A stretch of DNA of 64,000 bases, from assembly GCA_020086605.1 (NCBI GenBank), contig JACBWW010000002.1, positions 22,433,405 to 22,497,404 on the forward strand, given 5' to 3'. The stretch is from Lanius collurio (taxonomy: Eukaryota; Chordata; Aves; Passeriformes; Laniidae). How positions within the stretch are numbered: position 1 is the stretch's first letter; the number at the start of each line of letters is the position of its first letter. The position numbers and the translations under genes are program-made. The notes below the pieces were generated by a model, which made no database searches, was not told the DNA's origin, and worked only from the letters and a program-made list of their open reading frames with translations. This document shows positions 24,925 through 37,290 of this stretch, one piece after another.

Positions 24925-27900
24925 AGCCATCATCACTGGGAGCCTCCAGCTGCTCCTGGAGCTTTTTATACAGTTTTGACTAGGTTGTCAGTTTGTACTA
25001 GTGGGCTGCTTCCTCCAGCCTGCATCATGGTTTTCTTGGAGCATACATCTTTCCCAGCTCCTTTTTCTCACTTCACTTTCCCTCCTTTTCCATTTTAGCT
25101 ACACTTCTCAGGAAATCTCCTGTGTTCAGCCCTCCACCAGCCTCAGTGCCAGCACACTGGCTGCTGCAACTGCGCCGTTGTCTCCCACTGTGAGCTCTAC
25201 ATCTCCCTTCTGCTGCTCGTGGCCAGGCCAGCACCACGGCTCAGGCTGCTGTGCAGAGGGCAGGACCTGTCTGCTGGCTTGACTCTGCAGCACCTGGGAC
25301 AGTAGAGTCTGTTCTTAGCTGCTTGTAAGGCATGACTGCAGCAAATGGGATGCCCCAAGAGAGACACACAAAGTCTCACACTTGAAAATAAGGTTTTGCC
25401 AGGCCTCAGAGTCCCAAGAGGATGCCTAGAGAGTCTGGGGAAGGAGATGTGAGCATTGAACTGGACACATTTTCAACTTCACTTTGTACACGTTTGCTTT
25501 ATGAAATCCACATGCACACACTCCGATCAATTATTTTTTTCATAAGACTCAGATAAACAGGAGGTGATGCTGCTTTCAGTCAGCAGGAGTGAATAAGAAA
25601 GATAACAAAGGCAACAGGATAAGGAAGCCCACATCAATAAGATGAGAACATAATTTTTCTACTTTCTGGATCTCTCTCACTTTAAATGCCTTGCTTTCAT
25701 TTTTTCGTGTGCATTAGTGATTATAAACCAAGAAACTAACACACCCAGTCTCTGTGCCAAGTTAGCTCCTTAGGAGTACATTTTTAAAAAAAAAAACATT
25801 GACGTTAGGATACTCATACAGATAGGGAGACACTGCAATCTGCTCTGCATTTGTGTGATCAAGCAAGATCAGCATAACTTCCTGATAAGAGCACAACTGC
25901 ATTGTACTAGGGTGTATATACTGCTTTCAATATACTAGTTTCAAGCCTAAATTTAAAGCAGTACAAACACTGCATGTAGGCAAACCCTAGGGAGCATGTT
26001 TTTGCTCTTCAAACAATTGTAATCAAAGGAACAATACTGACCCCACTGCAGTCAGTGGGAGTTTCACTAGACATTTTCAGAAGTTCTTTCAGCTCCTGGA
26101 GAAATTTCTGTTAAGTCAAAAGGCTTTCATAGTGCAAACAGCTTTTCGAGGTTAGGAAAAAAAAAGGGGGGGGGAAGAAAAAAAGGAAATAACACGGTCT
26201 GATCAAAGACAAATCTATGTCTTCATCGCCTACATACACATTAACACCTCATTAACACTACTCGTACCTACAGAAGAAGTCAAGCATGGGAGCTGCTCTG
26301 GCACAAAGTAAACAAATTCTAGGCAGAAATACTGCTTTCTTCTTCTGATAGTACCAGAAATAGTGGGTCCTTGACTGCAGTAGCTTAATTCCTACAATTT
26401 ACAAGAACAGATATTAAAGATTCCACCATTCAGTGATAAAGAGTTTCTATATGAGAACTCATAACAATCGTGATAAAAACAACAGCAGTGATTGAAGAGA
26501 ACAAGATAGGTTTTTCTAAACATAGTATCAATTTACAGTACGGTAAAAATATCAGAATAATCATATGGAGAAAAAAAGCATCAAAAGGGTCATAAAACAT
26601 TGCAATTGTTTCATAGCCCTGAAGGCAAGATGTCACTAGAAATTGTCACATCTCAAAATTCTCCACTGATAATTCTCAGTTCTCCTGGGATTTCCATTTT
26701 CACAATCTAGTGCCATACTTCTACCAAGAAGCAGAGCTGCTGCTTCCTCTTCCTACCTCTACCTGCTCCCAGCCACTTTCTTTGCCATACCTTCAGCTCA
26801 GTCATCTTTGCAAACATCTTCAAAACACTAAACTGGCAGAAAACAAGTGCATTAAAAGCACATAGTGGAAGACCAAGATGGTTTTCTGTCTCAGTGGCTT
26901 GGGGGGCTGCAGTCTGGGCTGGCGAAGTTAGTGAGTTCTTCACTTGCACCTGGCTTGCTGCTCCCAAAGCTCCCCCACTGACCAGGGCAGTCAGGATGAG
27001 CATGTGCTTGTGCATGTGTACTAGGTGCTGAGGAGAGAGTCCTTCATTCAGGCAACCATCATTATCTGTCTTTTTGTATGTTTTATTTTGCCAGGGCTTA
27101 AGATTGGGATAGGATCTTCTGAGGCTGTGCAGGATCTGGGGTTTTACTAGGATATTCTCTACCTGATCATTAGCAGGCAAAAAGAAAAAGCAAGCCTTCT
27201 TTGGGCTCATGCTGAATCTGCACCCATTTCACTTCTCTAAAACCAATTTTGTTAAACCAGATCAGATGTTCTTATACTGACTTAGCTAAAATCAATTCCT
27301 AATTGATTAAAGCTAACTTGAAATAAAATTACCTAGGCTATAATAAAGGGTGACCGTAGCAATTTAACTGACTGGATTTAAAATAACCCCATCAATTAAG
27401 CAGCTACAACTGTCGAGCTTCTCATGACAGAGTTTGCCTCCTCCTCTGTGCTCAGGAAGCATTAAGTGCAATGGGGACCTAATCCCAATTAGTGCAGCAG
27501 AGCACTGCTGTGGGAAAACTTAACCAATCCAGAGTGAAGCTCATCATGCCAGGCACTGGGCTGGAGAACTGAGTTCTGCTTTCAGTTTTCCAGTTAGCCA
27601 TTTGCAATGCCTCAGGCAGGATATCCTCCCTCCTTGCAGGTTATGAGCAGAGAAGGCAAATTCCTGGAGACAGGACTAGCCCTTTGCCGCACAATTGGCA
27701 GCAAAGGGCTTCAGTCTTGTCCAGGTCTTTGGAATGCTAGCATTAACCAAATATCTGTCTTTGTAAACTGAACACCAGCCTGCACTTTCTCAGCAGCTCA
27801 GTCAATTTTTTTTAAAACTTATATAAGTCCATAGGTGAGAAACAAAATTAAGCCAAAGTTTGACTTTCTCACTTTTAGTGGCTTGTGTCCTGCTCTAAAG

Positions 27901-28782
27901 TCACATCCATATGGAAAAATTACACACATAAAAACTGCTGCAGCCACAAACCTGCTGATAAAATTTGGCTCCTGTGATTTGGTGTGCTAATGACACATTT
28001 GGATACTCTCAGAGGAAGAGTCTGCAGTATAGCAGAGTTTTAGCACCAGCTTATAAACTCGGGTTTGGGGAGGCATATAATACTTGGCTGCTTTATCTGT
28101 TTTTCCTGTGTCCATTGGAGCCACTCCCACCAAGCTGGAACCAGCACCAGGTTCAGAGCACCCTGAGTTTGTAGCAGACAGCTCTATTATGTTCCTAAAT
28201 TACATAAAACCTCTGTAAATAGGTGTTTGAAGCACTGAGCACCCAACAGCTCCTGTCTGTGAGACCAGCAGCTTCTGCCTGGTACACCAGTCAGTGCTGG
28301 GAATGAGGGTGGCTGAACGCTGCTGCCTTCAGGGAGGTGCATCCATACAGGCCAGCAAAAGCTAAACAAATAATCTCCTTCAGTCCTCTGTGCTGCATAT
28401 TTTTTCTCTGCCAGCCCACAGGGAACTGAAAAATACCCAAACTGCTTAACTGCTTATTCAGAACAGACATGAGCCAAAGCTGGAACGGGTTATGAAAACT
28501 ATCCTGAAGACTGGGTTTACTGGTAAAAAAGGATTCAAATCCAGGCCACTCTGCCTTTGTTTCTGCAGAACTAGAAGTCAGACAGTGATTTTCTCCAAAA
28601 CAACCAGAATCTTTCTATGTCTACTTCATTTCCACATTTTGATTCCCTGATTTGTCATCCATCCCACACAACTTCCATTCCTTCCTCCTGCCAATCACTG
28701 CTTCACACTTCCAACATTTATTTACCTTGCATTAGCCACATAAAGAGGGTTTTCTTCTTATTATGGTCCTACTCAACTGAAG
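24925..28782. other. Noncoding unique sequence with purine tract
   Basis: No gene recognised. A run of nine A followed by nine G lies at 26157-26174. A fragment resembling the ancient archosaur repeat lies at about 26045-26075. The longest open frame of the window (167 codons, minus, 26707-27210) has no domain, signal or family resemblance and is treated as chance. Confidence 0.5.
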
Positions 28783-28804
28783 TCTATATTGACCTCAATA
28801 TAGA
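28783..28804. other. Near-perfect palindrome, 10-bp arms
   Basis: TCTATATTGA (28783-28792) and TCAATATAGA (28795-28804) are exact inverted copies with a two-base centre. Confidence 0.9.
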
Positions 28805-29104
28805 ACAATGAAAAGGAACTCAAACATTTTAAAATACACTACTTACATTTATGCCTAAAATCTAGTTCATGGGCAATGAGAGAAATTTTCCAAAAAACTG
28901 AAATTGATTTCATTGCTTTGGCTTTGTTTGTTTTTTCCCATTGATGATTACTTCAGCTACTCAAATTATTTAAAAACTTTAAAGATTTGAATGCTCTCTG
29001 AGGAGGCAGGGTAAACACTGATGGAATTCTGGTCAAAAATATGTCACTTATTATTACCAAGTATGACACTGAAGCAAGATATGTACATTTGTGCGGTTAT
29101 GTAT

Positions 29105-29120
29105 CAACATACGTATGTTG
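29105..29120. other. Exact 16-bp palindrome
   Basis: CAACATACGTATGTTG equals its own reverse complement. It lies within a run of alternating purines and pyrimidines rich in ACGT and CATA units (about 29080-29155). Confidence 0.95.
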
Positions 29121-31680
29121 CGCCTATACGTGCACATACACACGTACATATGGATTTACACTCTTTACACAAAAAATTATCTACATATTTGAAAGAGATT
29201 TCAGTTGCACAATTCGGTAGAAATCCAAGTTTGAATCTTCTCAAGATTCAGAGGTATTTGGATCTAAGCCTGGTTTTCAATACATAAAAAAAAACCAGGT
29301 TCTATTCAAATTTAAGAATCCATTTAAGTCTCCAACGTATTTCACCAGTAACCTTTCCCAGAGGGGCAATGAAATTTGAGCTTTGCAGATGAGACAAGGT
29401 CACGTGAAAAATACAGGAACATTATGTCTCTACCAAGATGACATAGCAAGATGGCATTTGAAGAAGCAATTAGGACTTCTGCTAGTGTAAATCAGTATAT
29501 CTATACGGAAATCAATATACCACGCAAAGGAACACAACCATTTCAAAATCACATTTTTATCCATTGTTATGAAAGGGAACAATACTAAGTCAATAAAATA
29601 AAATGATAACTCTTTCAATCTGATTTCTTTAGGCATTTGACAGTAATTTCACTTTTTCCTCTGTTTAATCAATGATCTGCCTTTGTGTAAGTTTTTCACA
29701 TAGCAACAAAGGACTGTGTACATGGATGTGAAAAAATTATGATAAATACTCATGAAAAAGTCAGGAATAGGAAGAAGGAAGTGTAGAAGCAAACACTACA
29801 TTAGAGATATAATTTATTTTTGCAACTGACCACATTCCAAGTTGAAGTTAATACAAGTTAAAGTTAAATTTAAATTAAAATAAAGTTTAATTATCAGCCT
29901 TAATAAAGATTTCTCCTGGTTGCAGTTCCAATACTTTAACACAATAAACTATTATGTTCACCTGCTACAACACAGTTCTATTAAATGACCTGCTGAAGAC
30001 AATTAAATCCTTGTGAAGGCATGCAGAACAAGATTCTGGAGAAAAATATTGAAAGGTAATCTTAATAACAATTGTAATCAACACAGAATATGTGTAATCA
30101 CAAAATGTGTGCAGCTACAGGCAGCATGTGAATCTAAATCTTTGAAGGGGCAGTGATGTCTCATTTTCAGAGAGCGTCACCATGAGCAATACCCACTCTG
30201 TGTCTGGTTTGGGAAGATGTAGTCTCCCCTCTCACTGTTTTCTGCTGGATACACATCCACCCACAAACCTTCTAAGGTTGTCTGGAGTTGTCTTCTGCTC
30301 CTTCTTGGCTGTAGAGGACCACCATCAAGGGATGCAACAAAACTGCTGGCTGCACTACTGCCCCCAGAGGAATGCAATGGATGAATGGAACACACACACC
30401 ACCCCGACTTTAATCCAAATGTAAGCTTGTTTTTGAGTGTGGGAAGGAGTCAGCCTGACCACTGTCTGCCAATTATATGTTACCAGCACTGAATAAAGAA
30501 GACAACACCTGTGCAGCCAATAGTCAGAGTTGCTCTGCTGCCACAGGTAGGCATTTATAGCAGAGACTTTGCCTAATTTAAGGATGATGGCTACTATTCT
30601 CTTCCAGCTCTTGCCAAGGCCTGGGCAGACCTGAGCACCAAAGAGGCTGAATTGTTCCTCGCACCTCATCACTTAGGGGCAACAGCAGCCATAGAGTCGA
30701 CACCCCACAGCGCTTAGTGTGACAGCCAGCCCTCTGCCTCCATCAGTTTGATTTGCAGTTTACCACAAGGAACTGCAATAGTTTGCACTTGAATAATAAA
30801 TACATAAATAAACTGGCATGAATAACACTCCTGGGAAATCAGCAATGAATTTCCAGGTCTATTTCTTACTAGGCAAAAAAAAAGAGAGAAAGGGAGAAGA
30901 TGAATTACTGGGAGAGAGTTATGCTCCAAGCCTTCCCTGGTCACAGAGTATTGACAGGAAAAGAAGTGCTGAACTGTGGGCTATTTGGAGATGCATTTGT
31001 CAGTCAGTACACGACTTCCTCAAAATCTGTATTTATATTTTCTTAATGTTATTAGAGGTGAGAAAGACTTTTAGGAAACTGAGAGATGAAAATTATATCT
31101 GAAATTAGTATTTCTGTTTTTCCTTCCTCCAGGTTATTCCTACAAATCAGATATTGTAAATGGTTATCTTGTTCCCAAATCAAGTAACTCCAGTGAGTGG
31201 CAAAGGCAGGGTTTGAAAGAGGAATCTCCAGTGGTCTGGGCCTCAGACCTGCAGTTTATTCTTTTCAACTTTGAAGCTGCTTCATTAACTTGGACTTAGA
31301 TTCCAGCCTCAGCTCCCATTGTAGAGAGAGGAAAAAAAAAAAAGAATAAAAGAAAACCCCACCATGATCCAGCCAGACCTTGAAAAATTAGACCAACCAA
31401 AGAAAAGAATATAATCGGAACTCACAAAGACATTTTTTTATTGGCCTTGTAATTTCCTCACTAAACACGCTTTTAGCAGCCTACCCCTCTCAGAATCTTA
31501 ATTATCTGGAGGCCCCTCATAATGGCCCCATTCATGGTTCTGCAGAGCAAAAGCACTATGATATCACAAACACAGGAACTCAGAAGATACAGCATGTTCC
31601 TCAGGAAGGGCTGCACACCCACAGATAGCTGGCAGAGGGAATTTACTACTTGGAGAACACAATATAATACAAATATGTAG

Positions 31681-31726
31681 ATTTTTTTTTCCCCCTTTTT
31701 TCTTTTTTTTCCCTTCTTTTTCCTGA
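31681..31726. repeat. Polypyrimidine tract
   Basis: Almost uninterrupted T and C over about 45 bases, in blocks of T and C runs. Simple low-complexity sequence with triplex-forming potential. Confidence 0.85.
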
Positions 31727-32248
31727 AGTGAGGAAGAAGAGATCCTGTGCCTGAGTTGTGCATAAAAGAAAAAAAAAAGCCCATGATATACAGTTCTGAA
31801 AAAAAGTAAATATTATAGGCTCTCCATCTCTCTCCTCCACCATTTCTGACTGTTCATTGACTACCATAAATTAATATGAAGTGATATATTGTAAGGGCTG
31901 GAGACATTTTATGAGCTTCTGAAATCTTTTCCAACAGAAAATGTGAAGCATCACTTACAGTTCAGGGCTTTTTTGGTTTGATTTTTTTTTGAAATGAATC
32001 ACATGCTGAAAATATTTCATTTAAATCAAAACTAAGAATAACAAGTTGGTCGGCATCCTTGAGAACTGGACATTTTTAGTGATTCAAGTACACTTCTACA
32101 GACCCTTTCTATGATAAAAGAAAGAAGGAAAATACTACTACTATTAGATACTCAGAGTCTATTACTGCTCAAGTTCCCATTGATTTATGCTCTCCAGGTA
32201 CTTTTTGTAATCAGTTTTGCTTCTTAAGTTCACAGTCTGACTTTGCCA

Positions 32249-32360
32249 AAAAAAAAAATTAAAAAAGAAAATAAGAAAAAAGAACAGAATCCTCTCCCCA
32301 CCAGAAACCAAACCAAAACAAACAAACAACAAAAAAAAACCCCAAAACACAACAAAAACC
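32249..32360. repeat. A-rich / (AAAC)-like low-complexity tract
   Basis: Poly-A runs are interleaved with AACAAAC units and CCCC. Similar tracts occur near 17760 and 45355. Confidence 0.8.
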
Positions 32361-33056
32361 AAACTTTGAAAGAAACCACATGGTATGCAAAATACAGTAC
32401 AGAAAACAATATCAAATGACATTAAATAAAAATCTTGCCAAAAAGCTGTAACTTCTGTAATAAGTAATCTCAGAATTTTACCAAAATATTCACTGTTCAG
32501 GGGAAATATCAACACTGTATGTCCATACTTGTCTGTGGATGAAAGTTTAATACATTTGATGTTCCAATAGAAATGGTCCCCGTTACTTCAGGATTTGCTG
32601 TTTCGGGTCTACTCATTAAAGATTGACCAAGGTCCTAGGGATAACTTCAGGAATATCTACCAATTTTTATTTCAGCAAACGTGCTCCCTCCAGAACTAGG
32701 GGGTTAGCCAAACACCATGGCCATATTCCTAGCTGTAAGGGCAAAATAAAAGTGACCCCAGAACAATGATAAGAATTATGGGTGGGGAAAAAAAAAGAAA
32801 AAAGAGGAAAAGTAGCTTATGTAGATCCCTTGCAAAAGAAATTTTAATTTGGGTCCCGCTCATCACACCTAAAATTTGTATTTTAATATTAAACCTGTTG
32901 TATCTAGTATGTGCAGATGTGATCCAGGTCAATTTACATGTCAGAAATATCCAGATTAAAGACAAGGCAAGCAAACAAAAATAAAAGCCCACCCACAAAT
33001 AAGGATACATAAAGGTATTTGGACCTGTGAGGATGAGCATTTATAGATAACACCTC

Positions 33057-33332
33057 CCTGAATGCTTCTCCTCAAGCAGTAAGACAAGTTAAAAACATCA
33101 CAAAATTCGGTTTCGGGACAGGACTCCTTCCCAGGGTCCTGTTTTTAACCTCCAGGGAGGCCACCTGAGAGAGAACCAAAAGCCAGAGGCTTCTCCTGAA
33201 GGCTTCTCCTCAAGCAGTAAGACAAGTTAAAAACATCACAAAATTGGGTTTCGGGACAGGACTCCTTCCCAGGGTCCTGTTTTTAACCTCCAGGGAGGCC
33301 ACCTGAGAGAGAACCAAAAGCCAGAGGCTCCT
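33057..33332 (+). repeat. Near-identical tandem duplication, 138-bp unit x2
   Basis: Unit 1 (33057-33194) and unit 2 (33195-33332) differ at three positions: 33063/33201, 33108/33246 and 33192/33330. Each unit contains nested inverted repeats. In unit 1 these are GTTAAAAAC (33088-33096) with GTTTTTAAC (33141-33149), and inside them ACAGGAC (33118-33124) with GTCCTGT (33136-33142). The high identity means a recent or copy-number-variable duplication, that is, a two-copy minisatellite. Confidence 0.95.
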
Positions 33333-35514
33333 CACATGTATGCAGGAGCCTGTGCATGAGCTGCTTTAGGGACCAGCTTCAGGCTGGTTGCACTCCAGGA
33401 ACCCCATCACACAAGTGTGTGCCAACCCAACACCACCACATAGGCACCTTGCAAGCAAGACAAAGGAACATAAGAGAAAGAAACAGATGTTTTTAGTCAT
33501 CTGGAAAATGCGTCCTCCAGAAGAGGGTGAAGAGCAAAGTGTGTACATGCCAGGCTACCCAACTGCACCTGCCCTAGACTGGTACAGTAGGATGTCTCCA
33601 CATTTCACGAATAATAAACTCCTATGTTAAAAGAAGGGATCACTAGAGAGAGTAGATTGAAGGAAAGTTTAAGTTAAACAGCTAGAAATTCACCTGATAC
33701 TTGCATTTACCAACTGAAGCCCAGAGTTTTGCATCTCTAGGCAGAAAGAACAAATTGACCTCTTCACAGAAGCGGGGCACTGAACATGTTTAATAAATTG
33801 CTTCAGAAGCAGAATCAGTTCTGAACTTAACACAGGTGTCTCAGAGAAGAAAAAGGCACATAAAAGCACTGTGCGAACTGCTGACAGCACTAGCTATGTG
33901 AGAGACAATCAAGGTACTTAACGTTTTAAAACACATGCCCTGCATAATAACCAACACTTCCAGAAGCCTCTGTCACTCTTCCAAGCACTGAATTAAGAGA
34001 AGTGTTGCTATACCAGGATCATAAAAGATATCCTTTAAGGCTCTTGCATAAATGCATGTGTTCTGAGATGGAGAAAAGTGAACTTATATTTTTCATGTAT
34101 CCAGGGGCCATTTTCCCCCTGAGAAGTTGAGAGGAGAGGGAGAATGGGGCACCACACTATTGATTTTCTACAAATACATTTAACCTTTAGCAGTTGCTGT
34201 CAGCATTTCCAGTGCTAATACCAACAGTGAACAAAGTAGCTGGAGGAGTGCAGAGAGCCTGCATCAGAGGTGAGGCTTAGGAAATCAGAGACTACTCTCT
34301 CAGCCCAGGATGAATTGCTTTAATGGACATACTAGAGAGGGTATGGATGCAGGAGAGAAAGGAGGAGGAGAGAAGGGGAGGTGTCTTCACAAATTCAGGC
34401 AATATTTCCTGCAAAAGTAACAAGAACCTGCTCAGTAATTTACCTGAGCCATCGCATCTGGATCAACTAATAATACTCACATCTAGAATGTTCACTAATC
34501 TTCTAGTGAACATTTCCCTCAATGACTGCTGTGCAGCATCAAAGAAAGCCACAGGTGCTGGGGACTGCCACCGCCCAGCTTCCAGGCCTGATGAAGGCTG
34601 ATGGAAGCAGTGTGACAGGAGTTTTGCAAGAGGCAGTAACTTCTGTAGCCCTTCATTTCTGGGTCACTAGGTCGAATGCAGAAGCACACAAAAGTCAGAT
34701 TCATCTCTCTCACAGGCACACAGTGCCTACAAGAGGGGAGATGATGGCTTCAGCCTAGCTCCTCCCTAGCCACTACTTGCTCCCACCATGAGCTCCAGCT
34801 GACTCTGTCTGGGACAGTGTCCCAAGGAACGCTTAACAGAAAATCAGCATATGGTTTGAACTCCTTCCTGAAACCTGAAAGCCTGATTTATATTAGGCAA
34901 GTGATGTGTCATCATCACAGTAAATTACAGTTGTCTTGAATTCCTGACCAGCTTACCCACACTCAGGCCACGAATGTATCTCCACCAGGCATACTTCACA
35001 CACCTCGCTGCTGCAGCTGCTCTCTGTAAAAGCAAACCAAGCCAGCAGCAGCACAGAGTTTCCCCATGTCCCACACAAACGCATACTCCTCACCAGAACA
35101 GATCCATGTTCAGTCCTGAAGTAATACCAGCACTCCACTGTCAGAGCCCAGAGATGGGCAAGGGCTGAGCCCCCTCAGCAGGGCACCCATCCACAGCACT
35201 TGCTCCCCTCTCACTTGGCAATGGGGCCTGAGCCCTGGTATCATAGAGTTACAACTGAGTTTTCTAAAATGCACTGGTTGCTATTTTTTTGTTGCTATTA
35301 CCTCCTCCAACACAGTTTGGGCTTGCAATATTAAGACAGCTTGGGTTTACATACAGAGGGACTACAAATAGCTTTCCTGCTAAATAAGTGGTGAAAACAC
35401 ACCATTTGACGGTGCTGCATGGCACACAGGATTTATGGTCTCGAGTTTGGGATGAACAGTGCAGTTCTCTTGTGCTGTTTCCATTATGAATAATACAGCA
35501 ATGCTAAACTCACA
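33333..35514. other. Noncoding unique sequence
   Basis: No gene or named repeat recognised. Overlapping short frames on both strands at 34519-34758 and 34953-35168 show no domain. Confidence 0.55.
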
Positions 35515-36210
35515 CTAATAAAACCTGAATGTATCACTGCATTGTTTGATACTCTGTATAGGAGAAACCCATCCATTAGAGAGGCGGGCACTGAAAATTC
35601 TTTGTGACAGCAGCAGCACAGGGACAGCTTCACAGCAGCTATTCAGAGCCACTTTACAGCTTCCTGAGCAGAGCTCAGGCTGGGCTTCATGCCAGCAGTG
35701 TGGAAAATGGCTGGCAGAGGCTCTGGCCACTGATTTGCAGGTCACGTGGATCATCAGGGGAAAAGGGAACAGGTACTGAGAGCACCTGTTAGAAGGTGCT
35801 TTCAGCATGTCACTGCCCATCTTTAACATTTGTTTCAGTCCACCTATCGATGATTCCTCTAACAAAGCAAAACAACTAAGACTCTGCAAATTGGACAATC
35901 ACCCCACCCCTTCAGCTGCTACACAAATATTGGTGGCCACGAGAATCTGCATGGGCATCAGAAATGTTCCAAAGAAAGCAAAGCAGGCGGCCACACCAGT
36001 GAGAGCACACGCTGCTGAGGCAGTGTGCTCAGAGGGGTGCTCCCTGTTCTCAGGGAAGGAGTGAAGGCACTGCAGACTTTCTGCTGCCACCAGCCCAGCT
36101 GCAGGGGCAGAGCCAATGACCACAAAAGGTATGACTGCCTCCAGGACAGAGATGAAACCAAAAGCAGTGAGATCATGATCAACCAGCAACACCTTCTGCT
36201 TCACAGCCAA
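35515..36210 (-). other. Minus-strand frame of about 230 codons broken by one TGA
   Basis: On the minus strand a frame runs from 36210 to a TGA at 35901-35899 (103 codons) and continues in the same frame, without other stops, to 35515 (127 codons). The first part reads two hydrophobic stretches of roughly 20 residues (around LEAVIPFVVIGSAPAAGLVAA, given here as a region, and LTGVAACFAFFGTFLMP). The second part is Ser/Cys-rich. I do not recognise a family. The block is richer in CAG/CTG words than its flanks, which favours long open frames by chance. A decayed membrane-protein pseudogene is possible but unproven. Confidence 0.15.
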
Positions 36211-36999
36211 AAGCCTCCCTTGATAATGGCTGACACATGCTGCTTCCTGAATGCCCCATCCCTAGGCTGGCCTCCTGTGTCCTGCCCCAAACCGCTTTCT
36301 TTTGATGAATCTTTTAACCTTGGAGAGATACCCAAGAATGTACTAACATCATCACTTACATTTCTTCTGTATGAAATCCCTAACAAATGTCTCCCTTAGT
36401 TGAACTGCCCTCTTTTAAAGAAACTCATGACTTTGCTACTGGATTTGCCTTTCCTCCAAGCAGTGGTATCCACCATTGCAAAAAAGCCCTGTGAGTTCAC
36501 CCAACTGCTGTGGCACAAAGAGGGTCCTGATGAAAAAGTTTAAATCGAACATCTTTCAGCAGATGACAAACCTTGGCCTGCCTGAAGCCTTTGAAAGGCC
36601 AAAATGCAATGGAAATTAAAGCTCAAGGAGCCTAGAAGAAAACTATTTTAGCTGTAGGCTTTCAACCAAGCAAAAAAGAGTTAAAATTTTATTTCAAACA
36701 GCAGTTCAATCATTCGCTTTCCCAGTATTAATGAACACCTCCTGCATGTTTCCCCAGATAAGTCTGTGATTCACATAGCAGGCATACCCCACAAACTCAA
36801 AAGGTCAAAAAGATGGCAACAATGCATTCTGTTAATAATACCTAGAATCCACTCAGTTCCTTTGGCTATTTTAGTATCAGTAAATACCTCCCTACGTTTT
36901 CTGACCTAAGCAGTTCCATTTGAGAAGCTTCCCAGGCTAGATGTTTCTAAAATGTTACCAAATGATTAAACACAAATCCTCAAGTGAAGAGAGCAGGTT
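36211..36999. other. Noncoding unique sequence
   Basis: Nothing recognisable beyond short accidental frames. Confidence 0.55.
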
Positions 37000-37290
37000 T
37001 TATTAAATATCCCAGAGCAGTGCTGTCTGCCCACACTTATGCCCATGTCTGGCTGCTGGCTGATAAACGCCTTGGCTTTAAGATATTACTTATTAGCATG
37101 CCTGTATATTTCCACCTCACATAGTCACCCAAGGGTGATTGCTATCTGTTAATTGAATTCCGTGCCAGCAACTGTGTCTTTGTGTGCCTGCCATTATAAT
37201 TTCGAGGATTGTGACTTCATTTCCTATTTACAAGTTGCAGTGATGAAAAAGTGTATTTATTTATATATAAATAAACTCAACATATTTGAA
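37000..37290. other. Candidate conserved noncoding element with 20-bp palindrome
   Basis: Homogeneous, repeat-free sequence with TAAT/ATTA and TATTAG-type cores, no coding potential, and an exact palindrome of 20 bp at 37256-37275. The texture resembles vertebrate enhancers, but alignment would be needed to show conservation. Confidence 0.3.
37256..37275. other. Exact 20-bp A/T palindrome
   Basis: TTTATTTATATATAAATAAA is its own reverse complement with no spacer; all ten base pairs were checked. It also resembles a TATA/MEF2-type A+T core. Confidence 0.97.

Larger units (their letters stand above)
28805..33056. other. Noncoding A+T-rich sequence with simple repeats
   Basis: No gene recognised. 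It contains an alternating purine/pyrimidine patch with a 16-bp palindrome (29105-29120), a polypyrimidine tract at 31681-31726, and an A-rich, AAAC-like low-complexity tract at 32249-32360. The minus-strand frames over the last two are artefacts of low complexity. Confidence 0.55.

Noticed and set aside
26707..27210. Longest open frame (167 codons, minus strand) as a gene
   Set aside because: No domain, signal peptide or family resemblance; no splice or promoter context; a frame of this size is expected occasionally by chance in 64 kb of noncoding DNA.
31473..31867. Lys-rich minus-strand frames
   Set aside because: Caused by the polypyrimidine tract at 31681-31726.
32162..32515. Phe/Leu-rich minus-strand membrane-like protein
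   Set aside because: Translation of an A-rich low-complexity tract; hydrophobicity is an artefact of poly-T on that strand.
33057..33332. CRISPR-like repeat
   Set aside because: Two adjacent 138-bp units with no spacers in a bird genome; a tandem duplication explains it.
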